Origin: Spirochaetaceae bacterium
GTDB lineage: Bacteria > Spirochaetota > Spirochaetia > Treponematales > Breznakiellaceae
Length of the DNA: 13,712 bases
Assembly: GCA_031257995.1 (NCBI GenBank)
Contig: JAIRNN010000221.1
Location: 1 to 13,712, forward strand
Reading direction: 5' to 3'
In this document: one piece after another, positions 7,131 through 13,599 of the stretch
How the letters are laid out: every line of letters begins with the position of its first letter
Position numbering within the stretch: the stretch's first letter is position 1
Notes under the pieces: model-generated
Told to the model about the DNA's origin: nothing
Database searches by the model: none
Seen by the model: only the letters and a program-made list of their open reading frames with translations
Position numbers and translations under genes: made by a program

Positions 7131-7148
7131 CGGCGTCTCCAGTGGTTA

Positions 7149-7559
7149 TCAGGGATTCTTGACCGGATTAAAATCCTTGGTCGCGTTGACCCATTCCTGA
7201 TCCATCGTCTTTAACCCCGCGTCTATCGTAGACACGTTAAGAAACCACTCGCTTACCAGCTTGTAGCAGAAATTGCGGAAGTTGGGAAGCAACTCGTTCG
7301 GACCTAGTTTCTGGTTCCACCCGAGTTGTTTGTTGTCCGCAGTGGCGGCGATACGCATAACCTCCTCAAACTGTTCGCTTGCCGGGTAGGTGTATTTTTC
7401 TTTTAACGAGGAGAGGAAATTGGACTTGGCAAGGAAATCGGTGTATACGTCCTGGGAGAAGAAATATTGGATAAAGTTATCTATTTCTTCGGCTTTAGCC
7501 GGGTCTTTCTGCACCTCACCACTGATCGCCCAACCGGCAGCGAGCGGGCCGCCCGTCAC
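7149..7559 (-). pseudogene. Sugar-binding protein, C-terminal third, out of frame
   Basis: This holds the C-terminal lobe of a family-1 solute-binding protein: VTGGPLAAGWAIS, then KAEEIDNFIQYFFSQDVYTDFLAKS, typical of sugar-binding proteins of MalE type. It is in the frame next to the N-terminal part (7556-8449). The first codon of the open frame is GTG at 7557-7559, but there is no sign that it is a real start, since the homologous text continues upstream across the frameshift as NINVTGG. It ends at the TGA at 7149-7151, 70 bases before the permease start. Translated separately it would not be exported. Confidence 0.88.
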
Positions 7560-8449
7560 ATTGATATTGCCGTTGTTGTGGGAAGGGCAAAGAACCCGAA
7601 TTCAAACGAAGGGTCGGCCTCCATGATCTGCTGGAAGACAAAGGGGCCGATGAAGTACATGGCCGCCTGACCACTCACGAGGATAGAAGGACATTGGCCC
7701 TCCCCGGTAGATGCCCATCCCTTTTCGATATAGCCCTTCTGAAAGAGCCCGGTCAGTCCGGTCATGGCGGCCCTGACTTCCGGATCGGTGAAATGTGTCT
7801 TCTCTTCGTAGCGGTGAGCAATCCAGTCGGGATCCTTCACCGCGACTTCCCGTTGCCAGAAGTAACTCCACCAGAACCCGATGTGCCAAATGTCCGCGCC
7901 GCCCACCACGATAGGCGCGATCCCGGCAACCTTGATTTTCTCGCACACCGCAAGAAAATCGTCGTAGGTCTTGATGTCCGCCACTCTTATTCCCAGTTGG
8001 TTGAATATTTTCTTGTTGTAGATGATACCGTTGGGGTAGGACTCGTCGATGGGCGCGGTATAGACCTTGCCGTTAAACGGAACCGTCGTTTCAAAAAGGT
8101 CCACGATATCCGGGGGTAATTCACCGAGCTTCCCCACCCGGACAAAGAGCGGCGTATCCCGCATCTCGATCAGATCCGGCAGTTCCCCCACCGCGTCCAA
8201 CGTCCGTATTGCGTCAAGGTACGCGCCCTCGTTGCTCAGTTTCTCCACGATAATCACATGGGGATTGAGCTTCATGTAGTTTTCGATACGCTCGTGCATC
8301 AGGTCCGCCGTCACTTGATTCCCCACAACATACACCGCCGTTATAGTTACCGTCGCCCTGTTCTCCTTGTCCTCCTTCCGTTTGCATCCGCCGACCGCCA
8401 ATACCCCCATCAAAAGACAGGCCCACAAAACACCACGATTCAGTTTCAT
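7556..8449 (-). CDS. Sugar-binding lipoprotein of ABC importer, N-terminal two thirds (frameshifted)
   Basis: The first 297 residues of an extracellular family-1 solute-binding protein. The signal peptide ends in LAVGGC, so Cys22 is the probable lipidation site, though Gly at -2 is an unusual lipobox. MalE-like features include DAIRTLDAVGELPDLIEM, the GKVYTAPIDE strand, YPNGIIYNKKIFNQLGI and GQAAMYFIGPFVFQQI. The frame breaks after FGFFALP near 7580. Adding one base, or a -1 shift at the CCC there, gives LP-x-NNGNINVTGGPLAAGWAIS, the expected continuation in the next frame. It is therefore one gene of about 430 codons (8449 to 7149) with a single-base lesion or sequencing error. GGAGG seven bases before the ATG sets the start. 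First gene of the importer operon, it would set sugar specificity. Confidence 0.93.
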   Translation of the reverse strand: MKLNRGVLWACLLMGVLAVGGCKRKEDKENRATVTITAVYVVGNQVTADLMHERIENYMKLNPHVIIVEKLSNEGAYLDAIRTLDAVGELPDLIEMRDTPLFVRVGKLGELPPDIVDLFETTVPFNGKVYTAPIDESYPNGIIYNKKIFNQLGIRVADIKTYDDFLAVCEKIKVAGIAPIVVGGADIWHIGFWWSYFWQREVAVKDPDWIAHRYEEKTHFTDPEVRAAMTGLTGLFQKGYIEKGWASTGEGQCPSILVSGQAAMYFIGPFVFQQIMEADPSFEFGFFALPTTTAISM

Positions 8450-8480
8450 ATTAGTCCTCCATAAAAAAGTTATGCTAAAG

Positions 8481-8505
8481 ATGATAACACCGCCTTTTCA
8501 CGGCG
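8481..8505 (-). promoter_or_regulatory. Candidate extended -10 promoter of the importer operon
   Basis: On the minus strand TGTTATCAT (8481-8489) gives a TG-N extension and a -10 box, about 32 bases before the binding-protein ATG. Directly upstream is a small inverted repeat, CGCC-N7-GGCG (8491-8505), which could be an operator. No good -35 lies at the usual spacing. This is a pattern call with modest support. Confidence 0.35.
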
Positions 8506-8585
8506 TATACCAAAACTTTTAAGAAAAAAAAGAGACGTTTTTTAGAATCGGGCGGCCTTCCCATTATTGCTGATAACCTGTCCGA

Positions 8586-8759
8586 TTACAGAGCGATCTC
8601 CCGCAAAGGCGGCTCGGCGGATGTGAAGGCGGCCACGGTGGTGGAGATGATAAAAAGGATGTTAAGGCAGAGGGCGGCGTTCTTTCTGATCTCCCCGAAA
8701 AATGTTTCTGTATTCACGGTTCTTCCCGTGTTGAATAACTGAATATAATAGATAAGCAT
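8586..8759 (-). CDS. Weak small ORF, one hydrophobic segment
   Basis: A 57-codon frame whose ATG at 8757-8759 has GGGAG five bases upstream. The product would have a charged middle (GEIRKN) and a hydrophobic stretch at about residues 30-47 (LCLNILFIISTTVAAF). I do not recognise it. It lies on the same strand as the importer operon and 137 bases upstream of it. It could be a tiny membrane peptide, a gene remnant or chance. Confidence 0.22.
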   Translation of the reverse strand: MLIYYIQLFNTGRTVNTETFFGEIRKNAALCLNILFIISTTVAAFTSAEPPLREIAL

Positions 8760-8920
8760 AAAGGCTCCCGCTCCAGGCCGCATTACAAAAACCCGGTGAA
8801 ACATTGCAAATATCCGGTTTTAGGGTAAAACGGAGGCGCGATGATAGAAGAGGGTTATTAATGCGAATCAAGGGTTGGGTATAGCAACAAACGGTACAGA
8901 AGTGGTAAGATTTAATCACT

Positions 8921-8940
8921 ATGCAAAAAACAATTAAATT
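8921..8940 (+). pseudogene. Transposase start codons, remnant
   Basis: An ATG at 8921 opens MQKTIK. If the 418-bp element and one AATT copy are removed, the frame continues as MQKTIKLIEIYGT. That resembles the N-terminus of DDE transposases that begin with a KLIEIY-like segment and end with an IESFFNRLNEKTHIQ-like segment, matching the C-terminal remnant at 9363. This reconstruction supports the insertion boundaries. Family assignment beyond DDE-type is from memory of similar proteins and not certain. Confidence 0.5.
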
Positions 8941-9358
8941 GAGCCTGTTCCAAAACTCATTTGTATTTGGGTATTTTTGTTAGTTGACAAAGAGATAAGG
9001 AATTAACCGCAAAGGCGAATAAGGATGGGTCTTGCCAGTTTGATAACCCGTCGGCTTTACAGGCGCTATTGAACACGGCCTTCACAGAAGGCTTGCTAAA
9101 CAGAAGGATTAACGGTAGTACGCGAAGTTGCCGGTGAAAACCTTCTGCGCCTTCAGTGCCGCGGTACCGAAGCCGGTATCCAAGCCCCGCCTTTATTGGC
9201 GTCGCGCCACGTTGCATAACCACGCTAACGCCCCTAGCACAACCTACGGTTGTGCCTGTTTCGGGCGCGGCATTGGGTGCCTTAGCGGTTAAATTTTCTT
9301 GAAGGTTCGCTGTAAACGTGGTTCTTCTAAGATTTGCTTGGGGTTTTGGAACAGGCTC
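8941..9358. mobile_element. MITE-like non-coding element (418 bp)
   Basis: Perfect 16-bp terminal inverted repeats GAGCCTGTTCCAAAAC (8941-8956 and, reversed, 9343-9358) are flanked by AATT on both sides (8937-8940 and 9359-9362). The first ten bases equal the left end of the IS5 element at 4901, so a related transposase may mobilise it. There is no credible transposase inside. Subterminal inverted copies of TTAACCGC-AAGGC lie at 9003-9016 and 9279-9292 (13 of 14 bases). A hairpin GCACAACC-TAC-GGTTGTGC lies at 9237-9255. A minus-strand open frame at 8957-9223 (88 codons) has no recognisable features. Confidence 0.8.
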
Positions 9359-9362
9359 AATT

Positions 9363-9752
9363 GATAGAAATTTACGGTACCGTCGTCATTACTATGATAC
9401 CGGCGGCGCAAGCGCAAGCGGTATAAGCGTCGCGATGGAAATGTCGCGGTCTGTTCAGAACGTCGCCGCTTTTATGGGCAAAGCGTATGGTAGCCGGCAA
9501 TGGCGCGGCGAACTGAAAAAGCAGGAAATACGGATGCATGCCCCGGTTAGGCTTGAGAAAAGCCAGGGGCAGCTCAAGAGCGCGGACAACTTTTTTTCCC
9601 GGCTGGTTTCGAGATCAAGACAGGCCATAGAGTCTTTCTTTAACCGGCTTAACGAAAAGACTCATATCCAATCCGCCTCCAAGGCGCGCCCCAAAAACGG
9701 TCTTATCGCCTTTATCTTTGCTAGAATTGCCGTAGCCGTTGTCTACCCTTGA
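9363..9752 (+). pseudogene. Transposase C-terminal remnant
   Basis: The last part of a DDE-type transposase. QWRGELKKQEIRMHAPVRLE is followed by LVSRSRQAIESFFNRLNEKT and ASKARPKNGLIAFIFARIAVAVV, with the stop at 9750-9752 inside the right IS end. The IESFFNxLxEKTxIQxASK pattern is a familiar C-terminal signature of this transposase type. The 5' part from about 9363 to 9470 is scrambled: the N-terminal frame meets a stop and the C-terminal frame has no proper beginning, so internal sequence has been deleted. It is not functional. Confidence 0.7.
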
Positions 9753-9786
9753 TTCGCATTATTAACGACAGTTTTGAAAAAATTCC

Positions 9787-9815
9787 TTGACAACGCAAAA
9801 AAGCCGTTGTATGAT
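9787..9815 (+). promoter_or_regulatory. Sigma-70 promoter of the kinase gene, with inverted repeat
   Basis: TTGACA at 9787-9792, exactly 17 bases, then TATGAT at 9810-9815. The kinase ATG lies 85 bases after the -10. The spacer and box edges hold an inverted repeat, ACAACG (9790-9795) and CGTTGT (9805-9810), with nine bases between. That position would let a repressor block RNA polymerase. Operator function is inference. The promoter lies 28 bases outside the right end of the IS remnant, in what was host sequence. Confidence 0.75.
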
Positions 9816-9899
9816 GAGTACATTACGGTGATGTGAACGAACACGTCCTTGTACGTTATTACGATTTTTCCAGAAGGGCGGGTCGGCGGGAGACGGCAA

Positions 9900-11513
9900 A
9901 TGAAAACAACGGATGAACAGAAAAAAGAGTGGGCCCTCGCGGGGGAGACGTTTCTGGGGATCGAGCTGGGGTCGACCCGGATCAAGGCGGTGTTGATCGG
10001 CGGGGACTATGAGCCGATCGCGGCGGGCGGGTATGACTGGGAGAACCGGCTGGTGGATGGGGTGTGGACATACAGCCTTGATGAGGTGTGGACGGGAGTA
10101 CAGGGAGCGTTTGCGGCGTTGGCGGAGGATGTCGCGGGCCGTTACGGGGTAACGCTTCGCACAACGGGGGCCATCGGGGTTTCGGCGATGATGCACGGGT
10201 ATCTTGCTTTTGATGGCGACGATACGTTTGGGCGGCACCTTGTGCCGTTTCGTACATGGCGCAACACGACGACGGGGAAGGCCGCTGCCACGCTTACGCA
10301 GACGTTCTCGTTCAATATACCACAGCGCTGGAGTATCGCCCATCTCTACCAAGCGATCTTGAACAAGGAGCCTCACGTCAAGGACATTGCGTTCTTGACG
10401 ACGCTTGCCGGGTATGTGCACTGGCAACTTACCGGGCGCAAGGTGCTCGGCGTGGGCGACGCGTCCGGAATGTTTCCCATCGACAGCGCCACGAATAATT
10501 GGAATGCCCGGATGCTTGCCGAGTTTGACATGCTGCTTGCCGGGTCGTCGTATCCGTGGAAACTGGCGGACATTCTGCCTGCCGTGCTGACGGCGGGGAC
10601 AGAGGCCGGGTCGCTCACTCCCGAAGGGGCGCGGCGGCTGGATCCATCGGGCAACCTGCAACCGGGAATTCCGCTTTGTCCGCCTGAAGGGGATGCGGGG
10701 ACGGGGATGGTCGCCACTAACAGCGTAGCCGAACGGACGGGCAACATCTCGGCGGGTACGTCAATATTCGCGATGGTGGTGCTGGAGAAAGCCCTCTCCC
10801 GCGTGTGGACGGAGATCGACCTTGTAACAACGCCCGCCGGGAAGCCGGTCGCGATGGCACACTGCAACAATTGTACCAGCGATCTTGATGCTTGGGCGCG
10901 GCTGTTCATGGAGGTGCTCGGGCTTTCCGGCGCGAAGATAGACAAGAGCGCCCTCTACGACGCGCTCTACTTCAAAGCGGAGGAGGGCGATCCCGATTGC
11001 GGCGGACTTCTGGCTTACAACTATTACGGCGGGGAACCGGTTGCCGGCTTGAAAGAGGGGCGGCCCCTCTTTATACGGAAGCCTGACAGCCGGTTCACCC
11101 TCGCGAACTTCGCGCGCGCCCTCTTGTTTTCCGCGATAGGGACGCTGATGCTCGGCATGGCGATTCTCACGGAAGATGAGCGCGTCCGCATCGACCGACT
11201 TCTCGGCCACGGCGGACTTTTCAAGACGAAAGGTGTCGGACAGCGTCTCATGGCGGCGGCTCTCAATACCCCGGTTGCCGTGATGGAATCTGCGGGTGAG
11301 GGCGGCGCGTGGGGTATCGCGCTGTTGGCGGCGTTTCTGCGGCAAAAGCGGGATGGCGAAACGCTTGAGGCCTATCTTGCCGACCGGGTATTTGTCGGTA
11401 ACGCGGGTCTTTGTGCCGCACCCAACCCGCAGGATGTTCAGGGCTTCGCGGCATTTATGCGGCACTACACGAAAGGCCTCGCGATAGAGCGGGCGGCGGT
11501 GGAACATTTTTAA
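9900..11513 (+). CDS. FGGY-family carbohydrate kinase
   Basis: A 537-residue cytoplasmic sugar kinase of the FGGY/actin-fold class, transferring phosphate from ATP to a sugar or keto-sugar. The N-terminal phosphate loop is FLGIELGSTRIKAVLI (18-33). The probable catalytic base is Asp265 in CPPEGDAGTGM. The nucleotide-binding SAGTS is at 284-288 and the C-terminal ATP motif LLGHGGLFKTKG at 434-445. A final GEGGAWGIALLAAF matches the family's last helix. Length is normal. The exact sugar cannot be read; ribulose- or xylulose-type kinases are the nearest relatives in style, and similar proteins are often annotated only as ATPase. The ATG at 9900 is chosen for GGGAG seven bases upstream; an earlier in-frame ATG at 9849 lacks one. 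It is transcribed divergently from the sugar importer. Confidence 0.93.
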   Translation: MKTTDEQKKEWALAGETFLGIELGSTRIKAVLIGGDYEPIAAGGYDWENRLVDGVWTYSLDEVWTGVQGAFAALAEDVAGRYGVTLRTTGAIGVSAMMHGYLAFDGDDTFGRHLVPFRTWRNTTTGKAAATLTQTFSFNIPQRWSIAHLYQAILNKEPHVKDIAFLTTLAGYVHWQLTGRKVLGVGDASGMFPIDSATNNWNARMLAEFDMLLAGSSYPWKLADILPAVLTAGTEAGSLTPEGARRLDPSGNLQPGIPLCPPEGDAGTGMVATNSVAERTGNISAGTSIFAMVVLEKALSRVWTEIDLVTTPAGKPVAMAHCNNCTSDLDAWARLFMEVLGLSGAKIDKSALYDALYFKAEEGDPDCGGLLAYNYYGGEPVAGLKEGRPLFIRKPDSRFTLANFARALLFSAIGTLMLGMAILTEDERVRIDRLLGHGGLFKTKGVGQRLMAAALNTPVAVMESAGEGGAWGIALLAAFLRQKRDGETLEAYLADRVFVGNAGLCAAPNPQDVQGFAAFMRHYTKGLAIERAAVEHF

Positions 11514-11609
11514 AGGTAAGAAGTAAAGGGAGTCTTCCGCTGTCGATCAAGGGCGAAATATGTTGACTATATAGTTGTTCTACTATAGCTATTCAGCCGT
11601 CTTTGTTCC

Positions 11610-11791
11610 CGGGGGGCGTTGCGGGGGTGGTCCGGGGCCTTGTTGCGTTTATCCGAGACGGGGCCTTTTTTTGGGGGGCCCACACCGTGCCGCAGGAATG
11701 GCAAAACGCGCTCAACGTTTCGCGTACGGTAATGGGTGCCCCGCAGAGGGGGTAAGCGGAGGGCTCAAGCCCGGAGCGGAGGGGGAGAGGG
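11610..11791 (+). repeat. Dispersed GC-rich repeat, copy D
   Basis: Opens with GGGGGGCGTTGCGGGGG, like the edge of copy A (GGGGGCGTTACGGGGG) and copy B (GGGGGGTGTTGCGGAGG). It later carries GAGGGGGTAAGCGGA (11746-11760), a core of only about ten bases, and GGAGCGGAGGGGGAGAGG (11773-11790). The edge-to-edge design matches copies A and C, but here the core is almost absent and a 109-bp direct-repeat unit sits between the first edge and the second. Confidence 0.65.
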
Positions 11792-11892
11792 CCTGTTGCA
11801 TTTATCTGAGGTGGAGCATTTTTTGGGCCCGCACCGTGTTGCGGGGATGCCAAAACACGCTCAACGTTTCGCGCATTGCATTGGGTGTCCCC
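11634..11892 (+). repeat. Two diverged direct repeats of about 105 bp
   Basis: Unit 1 (about 11634-11742) and unit 2 (about 11788-11892) align along their whole length. Both have GGCCT(T)GTTGC-TTTAT, then a T-run with GGGCCC, then CACCGTG, then CAAAAC-CGCTCAACGTTTCGCG, then GGGTG-CCCC. In the minus direction both can be read as the peptide pattern NVERVL...HG.GP, but in unit 1 the frame is broken. Confidence 0.75.
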
Positions 11893-11967
11893 CACCTGAT
11901 TGGCAAGCAGCGTTTTTCGCCCACTGCCCCCGCCGTCAGCAAGTTAAGCAAATAAAAAATAAAAAAG

Positions 11968-12038
11968 GTCCACAGATTTCCCAGATTTCCACAAATTAAA
12001 CATAGGCTTTGAAACAAAAATCTGTGTAATCTGCGGAC
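11968..12038. repeat. Imperfect inverted repeat around CCACAGATT
   Basis: GTCCACAGATT (11968-11978) pairs with AATCTGCGGAC (12028-12038) with one mismatch, and inner CAGATTT/AAATCTG segments can pair too. Sequences of the CCACAGATTACACAGATT type are scattered in many bacterial genomes. No function is evident. Confidence 0.6.
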
Positions 12039-12105
12039 AAATTCTTAAGTTGCTGGCGGTGGAGACTTCCCTCTCGCGCGCCGGCAACTGGTTTTGAACA
12101 GGCTG

Positions 12106-12555
12106 CTACCGGAACCTCGACAAAATGTCGCTCACTTCACGGACGTTTTGTGCTGTCCGCATGGAGGCAAGCGCGCCGGAATGAATCAAAGACAAAACCC
12201 GGTTCAAAGTACGCAAATGCTCCTCACGGGCCGATTCTCCCATTAAAAGGAGAAAGACAAAGTGAATCGGCTCATTATCAAGAGCGTTGTATGCGATCCC
12301 GTCCTGTGAAATCCCTATTGCGCCGAAAATCCCGTTTGTACCGGGATAGTAACCGTGAGGCACCGCGACACCGGACGTGACTGCGGTACTCATTTTACGT
12401 TCCCGGTCCTGAATTGCCGAAAACATCTCGGTTTTGTCCAATGCAGGGTGAACATCCGCCATTGTTTCGATGAGTTCCCAGAAAACCGCCTCCTTGGTAT
12501 CAGCCTCAAGATTCAGTTTTATCGAATGTTCATTGAAAATCTCGCTTAACAACAT
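12106..12555 (-). CDS. PTS EIIA domain protein, fructose/PtsN type
   Basis: A 149-residue cytoplasmic phosphotransferase subunit. The phosphorylated histidine is His67 in SGVAVPHGYYPG, the signature of the fructose/mannitol/PtsN class of EIIA. A second conserved histidine, His113, is in EEHLRTLNRVLSLI. Full family length with no fused EIIB or EIIC. The lack of a membrane EIIC or a sugar EIIB nearby points to a regulatory PtsN-like role, which would fit control of carbon or potassium physiology; that is inference. AGGAGG seven bases before the ATG sets the start. The gene overlaps the end of the small membrane protein gene by ten bases, so the two are probably co-translated. The stop TAG abuts an IS-end-like motif. 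Confidence 0.93.
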   Translation of the reverse strand: MLLSEIFNEHSIKLNLEADTKEAVFWELIETMADVHPALDKTEMFSAIQDRERKMSTAVTSGVAVPHGYYPGTNGIFGAIGISQDGIAYNALDNEPIHFVFLLLMGESAREEHLRTLNRVLSLIHSGALASMRTAQNVREVSDILSRFR

Positions 12556-12776
12556 GATTTTTCCTCCTTATGCTTTCTTTCATCAAAATACAATCCAATC
12601 GGCACGGTCAAACCGATCATACCGGCTATTCCCAAAGCACTGACGAGCGACTTCTGGGCAATCTCATACATAATCTCCACAGACTGCGTGACGATGCCGG
12701 CGATGACGGAAACGACCAAAGCTCCCAGCACTACAATTCCAAAAACTTTCCAAAAAATACTCCAAAAACGATTCAT
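12546..12776 (-). CDS. Small two-helix membrane protein coupled to EIIA
   Basis: A 76-residue protein with hydrophobic segments at about 9-31 (FGIVVLGALVVSVIAGIVT) and 46-64 (LVSALGIAGMIGLTVPIGLYF), and a lysine-rich tail ending KSCC. I do not recognise the family. The start at 12774-12776 has AGAGGAG six bases upstream; a GTG at 12797 in the same frame has no such site. The stop overlaps the EIIA start by ten bases, implying linked synthesis. It might anchor or be regulated by EIIA, but no motif proves that. Confidence 0.65.
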   Translation of the reverse strand: MNRFWSIFWKVFGIVVLGALVVSVIAGIVTQSVEIMYEIAQKSLVSALGIAGMIGLTVPIGLYFDERKHKEEKSCC

Positions 12777-13152
12777 GACGATCTCCTCTCTTCGCACAAC
12801 GCGCTCTGCAAGGAAACACCATAAGAAAATATCAAGAGGGGGATGCCTCCCCCTTCACTCCAGCCCGCTCTCCGGTCGATATGTCCGCACCTACGGCGCG
12901 TCCACACCTCCCTCCGTTTGGTCTTACGCTATCCTCCGCAACACCCCCCGGTTTCATGCCAATCGGTATTCTACAAGTAGAAGCGCTATACCTTGCAAGC
13001 ATCAACCTGTGTTTCCTGCGCGTCATTTCATTGCGGTTTATCAAGCAGAATTTTGTAAACCGCATTCTCCTTTTCCCCTGCATCCACAATCCTCTTTGTG
13101 GAAACGCCGCAGTGAGAAAGGTTTTACAAAATGAACATGAAAAAGACGGAGA
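12777..13152. other. Gene-free stretch with repeat copy B
   Basis: About 376 bases upstream of the EIIA pair. The left part (12836-12951) is repeat copy B. The rest (12952-13152) is AT-richer sequence in which I see no gene or clear promoter. A minus-strand frame at 12832-13089 (85 codons) is largely the translation of the repeat, and its equivalents in the other copies are not conserved as protein. Confidence 0.5.
12836..12951 (-). repeat. Dispersed GC-rich repeat, copy B
   Basis: On the minus strand it reads CCGGGGGGTGTTGCGGAGG, then GACCAAACGGAGGGAGGTG and GACGCGCC, then TCGACCGGAGAGCGGGCTGG, then AAGGGGGAGG. The interval 12895-12923 matches 849-877 of copy A at about 27 of 29 bases, and the following TCGACCGGAG also matches. 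It is the closest relative of copy A in the window. Confidence 0.8.
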
Positions 13153-13584
13153 TCAGATTCTCAAGTTTAAGAGTATGGAACTCTTTTTATTGAGATGATT
13201 TGTTTCTTCTATTGCCTTTAAAGACAGGTGGCAAAAAAACATTTCGATGTTTTGTGATCCGGCGAGCGTTGAGATACGCAAAAAGCTGTTACGCGCCACG
13301 GAAGGGGAATATTTTCCCGCTTTGCCGGTTAAGCTGCCGCTTTCGACCAGGCAGTCAATCGCATAGTCCATCGACGCGAAAACACCGCCCTGCGTTATTT
13401 CATCCCCCGCGAAATTCACTTCGGGAAAAGACTCCATCAGCACAAAAATGAATGTTCCCATAATGGCAAAAACCATGTATGCCGCCAATATGAGACGAAG
13501 TCCTCTTTGCTTCAGGAAAAAAGCCATGACCACATCATGAATGAACCACACTGTTTTGTCAAGAGCCCTGCGGAAAACTGTCAT
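13153..13584 (-). CDS. Unrecognised membrane ORF
   Basis: A 143-codon frame from the ATG at 13582-13584. One strong membrane segment at about 29-51 (LRLILAAYMVFAIMGTFIFVLM) is preceded by a basic stretch, followed by an acidic loop (ESFPEVNFAGDE) and a polar C-terminus (ETNHLNKKSS). I do not recognise it. There is no good ribosome site, and the frame is open further to 13641, where it enters a tandem repeat. The gene may thus be the remains of a longer one whose 5' end was replaced. It lies on the same strand as the EIIA pair but 376 bases upstream. Confidence 0.4.
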   Translation of the reverse strand: MTVFRRALDKTVWFIHDVVMAFFLKQRGLRLILAAYMVFAIMGTFIFVLMESFPEVNFAGDEITQGGVFASMDYAIDCLVESGSLTGKAGKYSPSVARNSFLRISTLAGSQNIEMFFCHLSLKAIEETNHLNKKSSILLNLRI

Positions 13585-13599
13585 GCGGCCAACCCGAGT

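Larger units (their letters stand above)
8450..8861. other. Divergent intergenic region of the sugar locus
   Basis: About 412 bases between the importer operon and the IS remnant. Apart from the candidate promoter at 8481-8505 and one weak small ORF (8586-8759, minus), I see no gene. On the plus strand an ATG at 8841 with GGAGG before it opens only six codons (MIEEGY), ending at the target site of the IS remnant. Confidence 0.5.
8862..9758 (+). mobile_element. Internally deleted IS remnant with intact ends
   Basis: The left end TGCGAATCAAGGGT (8862-8875) is exactly repeated in inverse at the right end ACCCTTGATTCGCA (9745-9758). Both are flanked by the direct repeat TTATTAA (8855-8861 and 9759-9765), a 7-bp target duplication. 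Inside are the first codons and the last ~85 codons of one transposase, plus a foreign 418-bp element. Subtracting that element leaves about 480 bp, so much of the transposase has been lost. The right end lies only 28 bases from the kinase -35 box. Confidence 0.8.
11514..12105. other. Gene-free stretch made of repeats
   Basis: About 590 bases between the converging kinase and EIIA genes with no convincing gene. It holds repeat copy D with its two internal direct repeats, an imperfect hairpin at 11968-12038, and a lone IS-end-like motif at 12091-12105. A weak promoter-like pair (TTGACT 11563-11568, TATAGC 11584-11589, spacer only 15) and a small palindrome (TATAGT-N6-ACTATA, 11570-11587) follow the kinase. 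No clear rho-independent terminator is present. Confidence 0.6.

Noticed and set aside
8957..9223. 88-codon minus-strand ORF inside the MITE-like element
   Set aside because: No recognisable domain and no clear ribosome site; it spans the whole repetitive interior and is probably chance.
9762..11507. Minus-strand frames of 299 and 248 codons across the kinase
   Set aside because: They are antisense to an intact FGGY kinase, rich in Arg, Pro and His, and lack ribosome sites.
11563..11589. Promoter after the kinase (TTGACT, TATAGC)
   Set aside because: Spacer of 15 bases and no gene downstream on that strand.
11634..11680. Rho-independent terminator after the kinase (GGGGCC followed by seven T)
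   Set aside because: The GGGGCC segments are in direct, not inverted, orientation, so no proper stem precedes the T-run.
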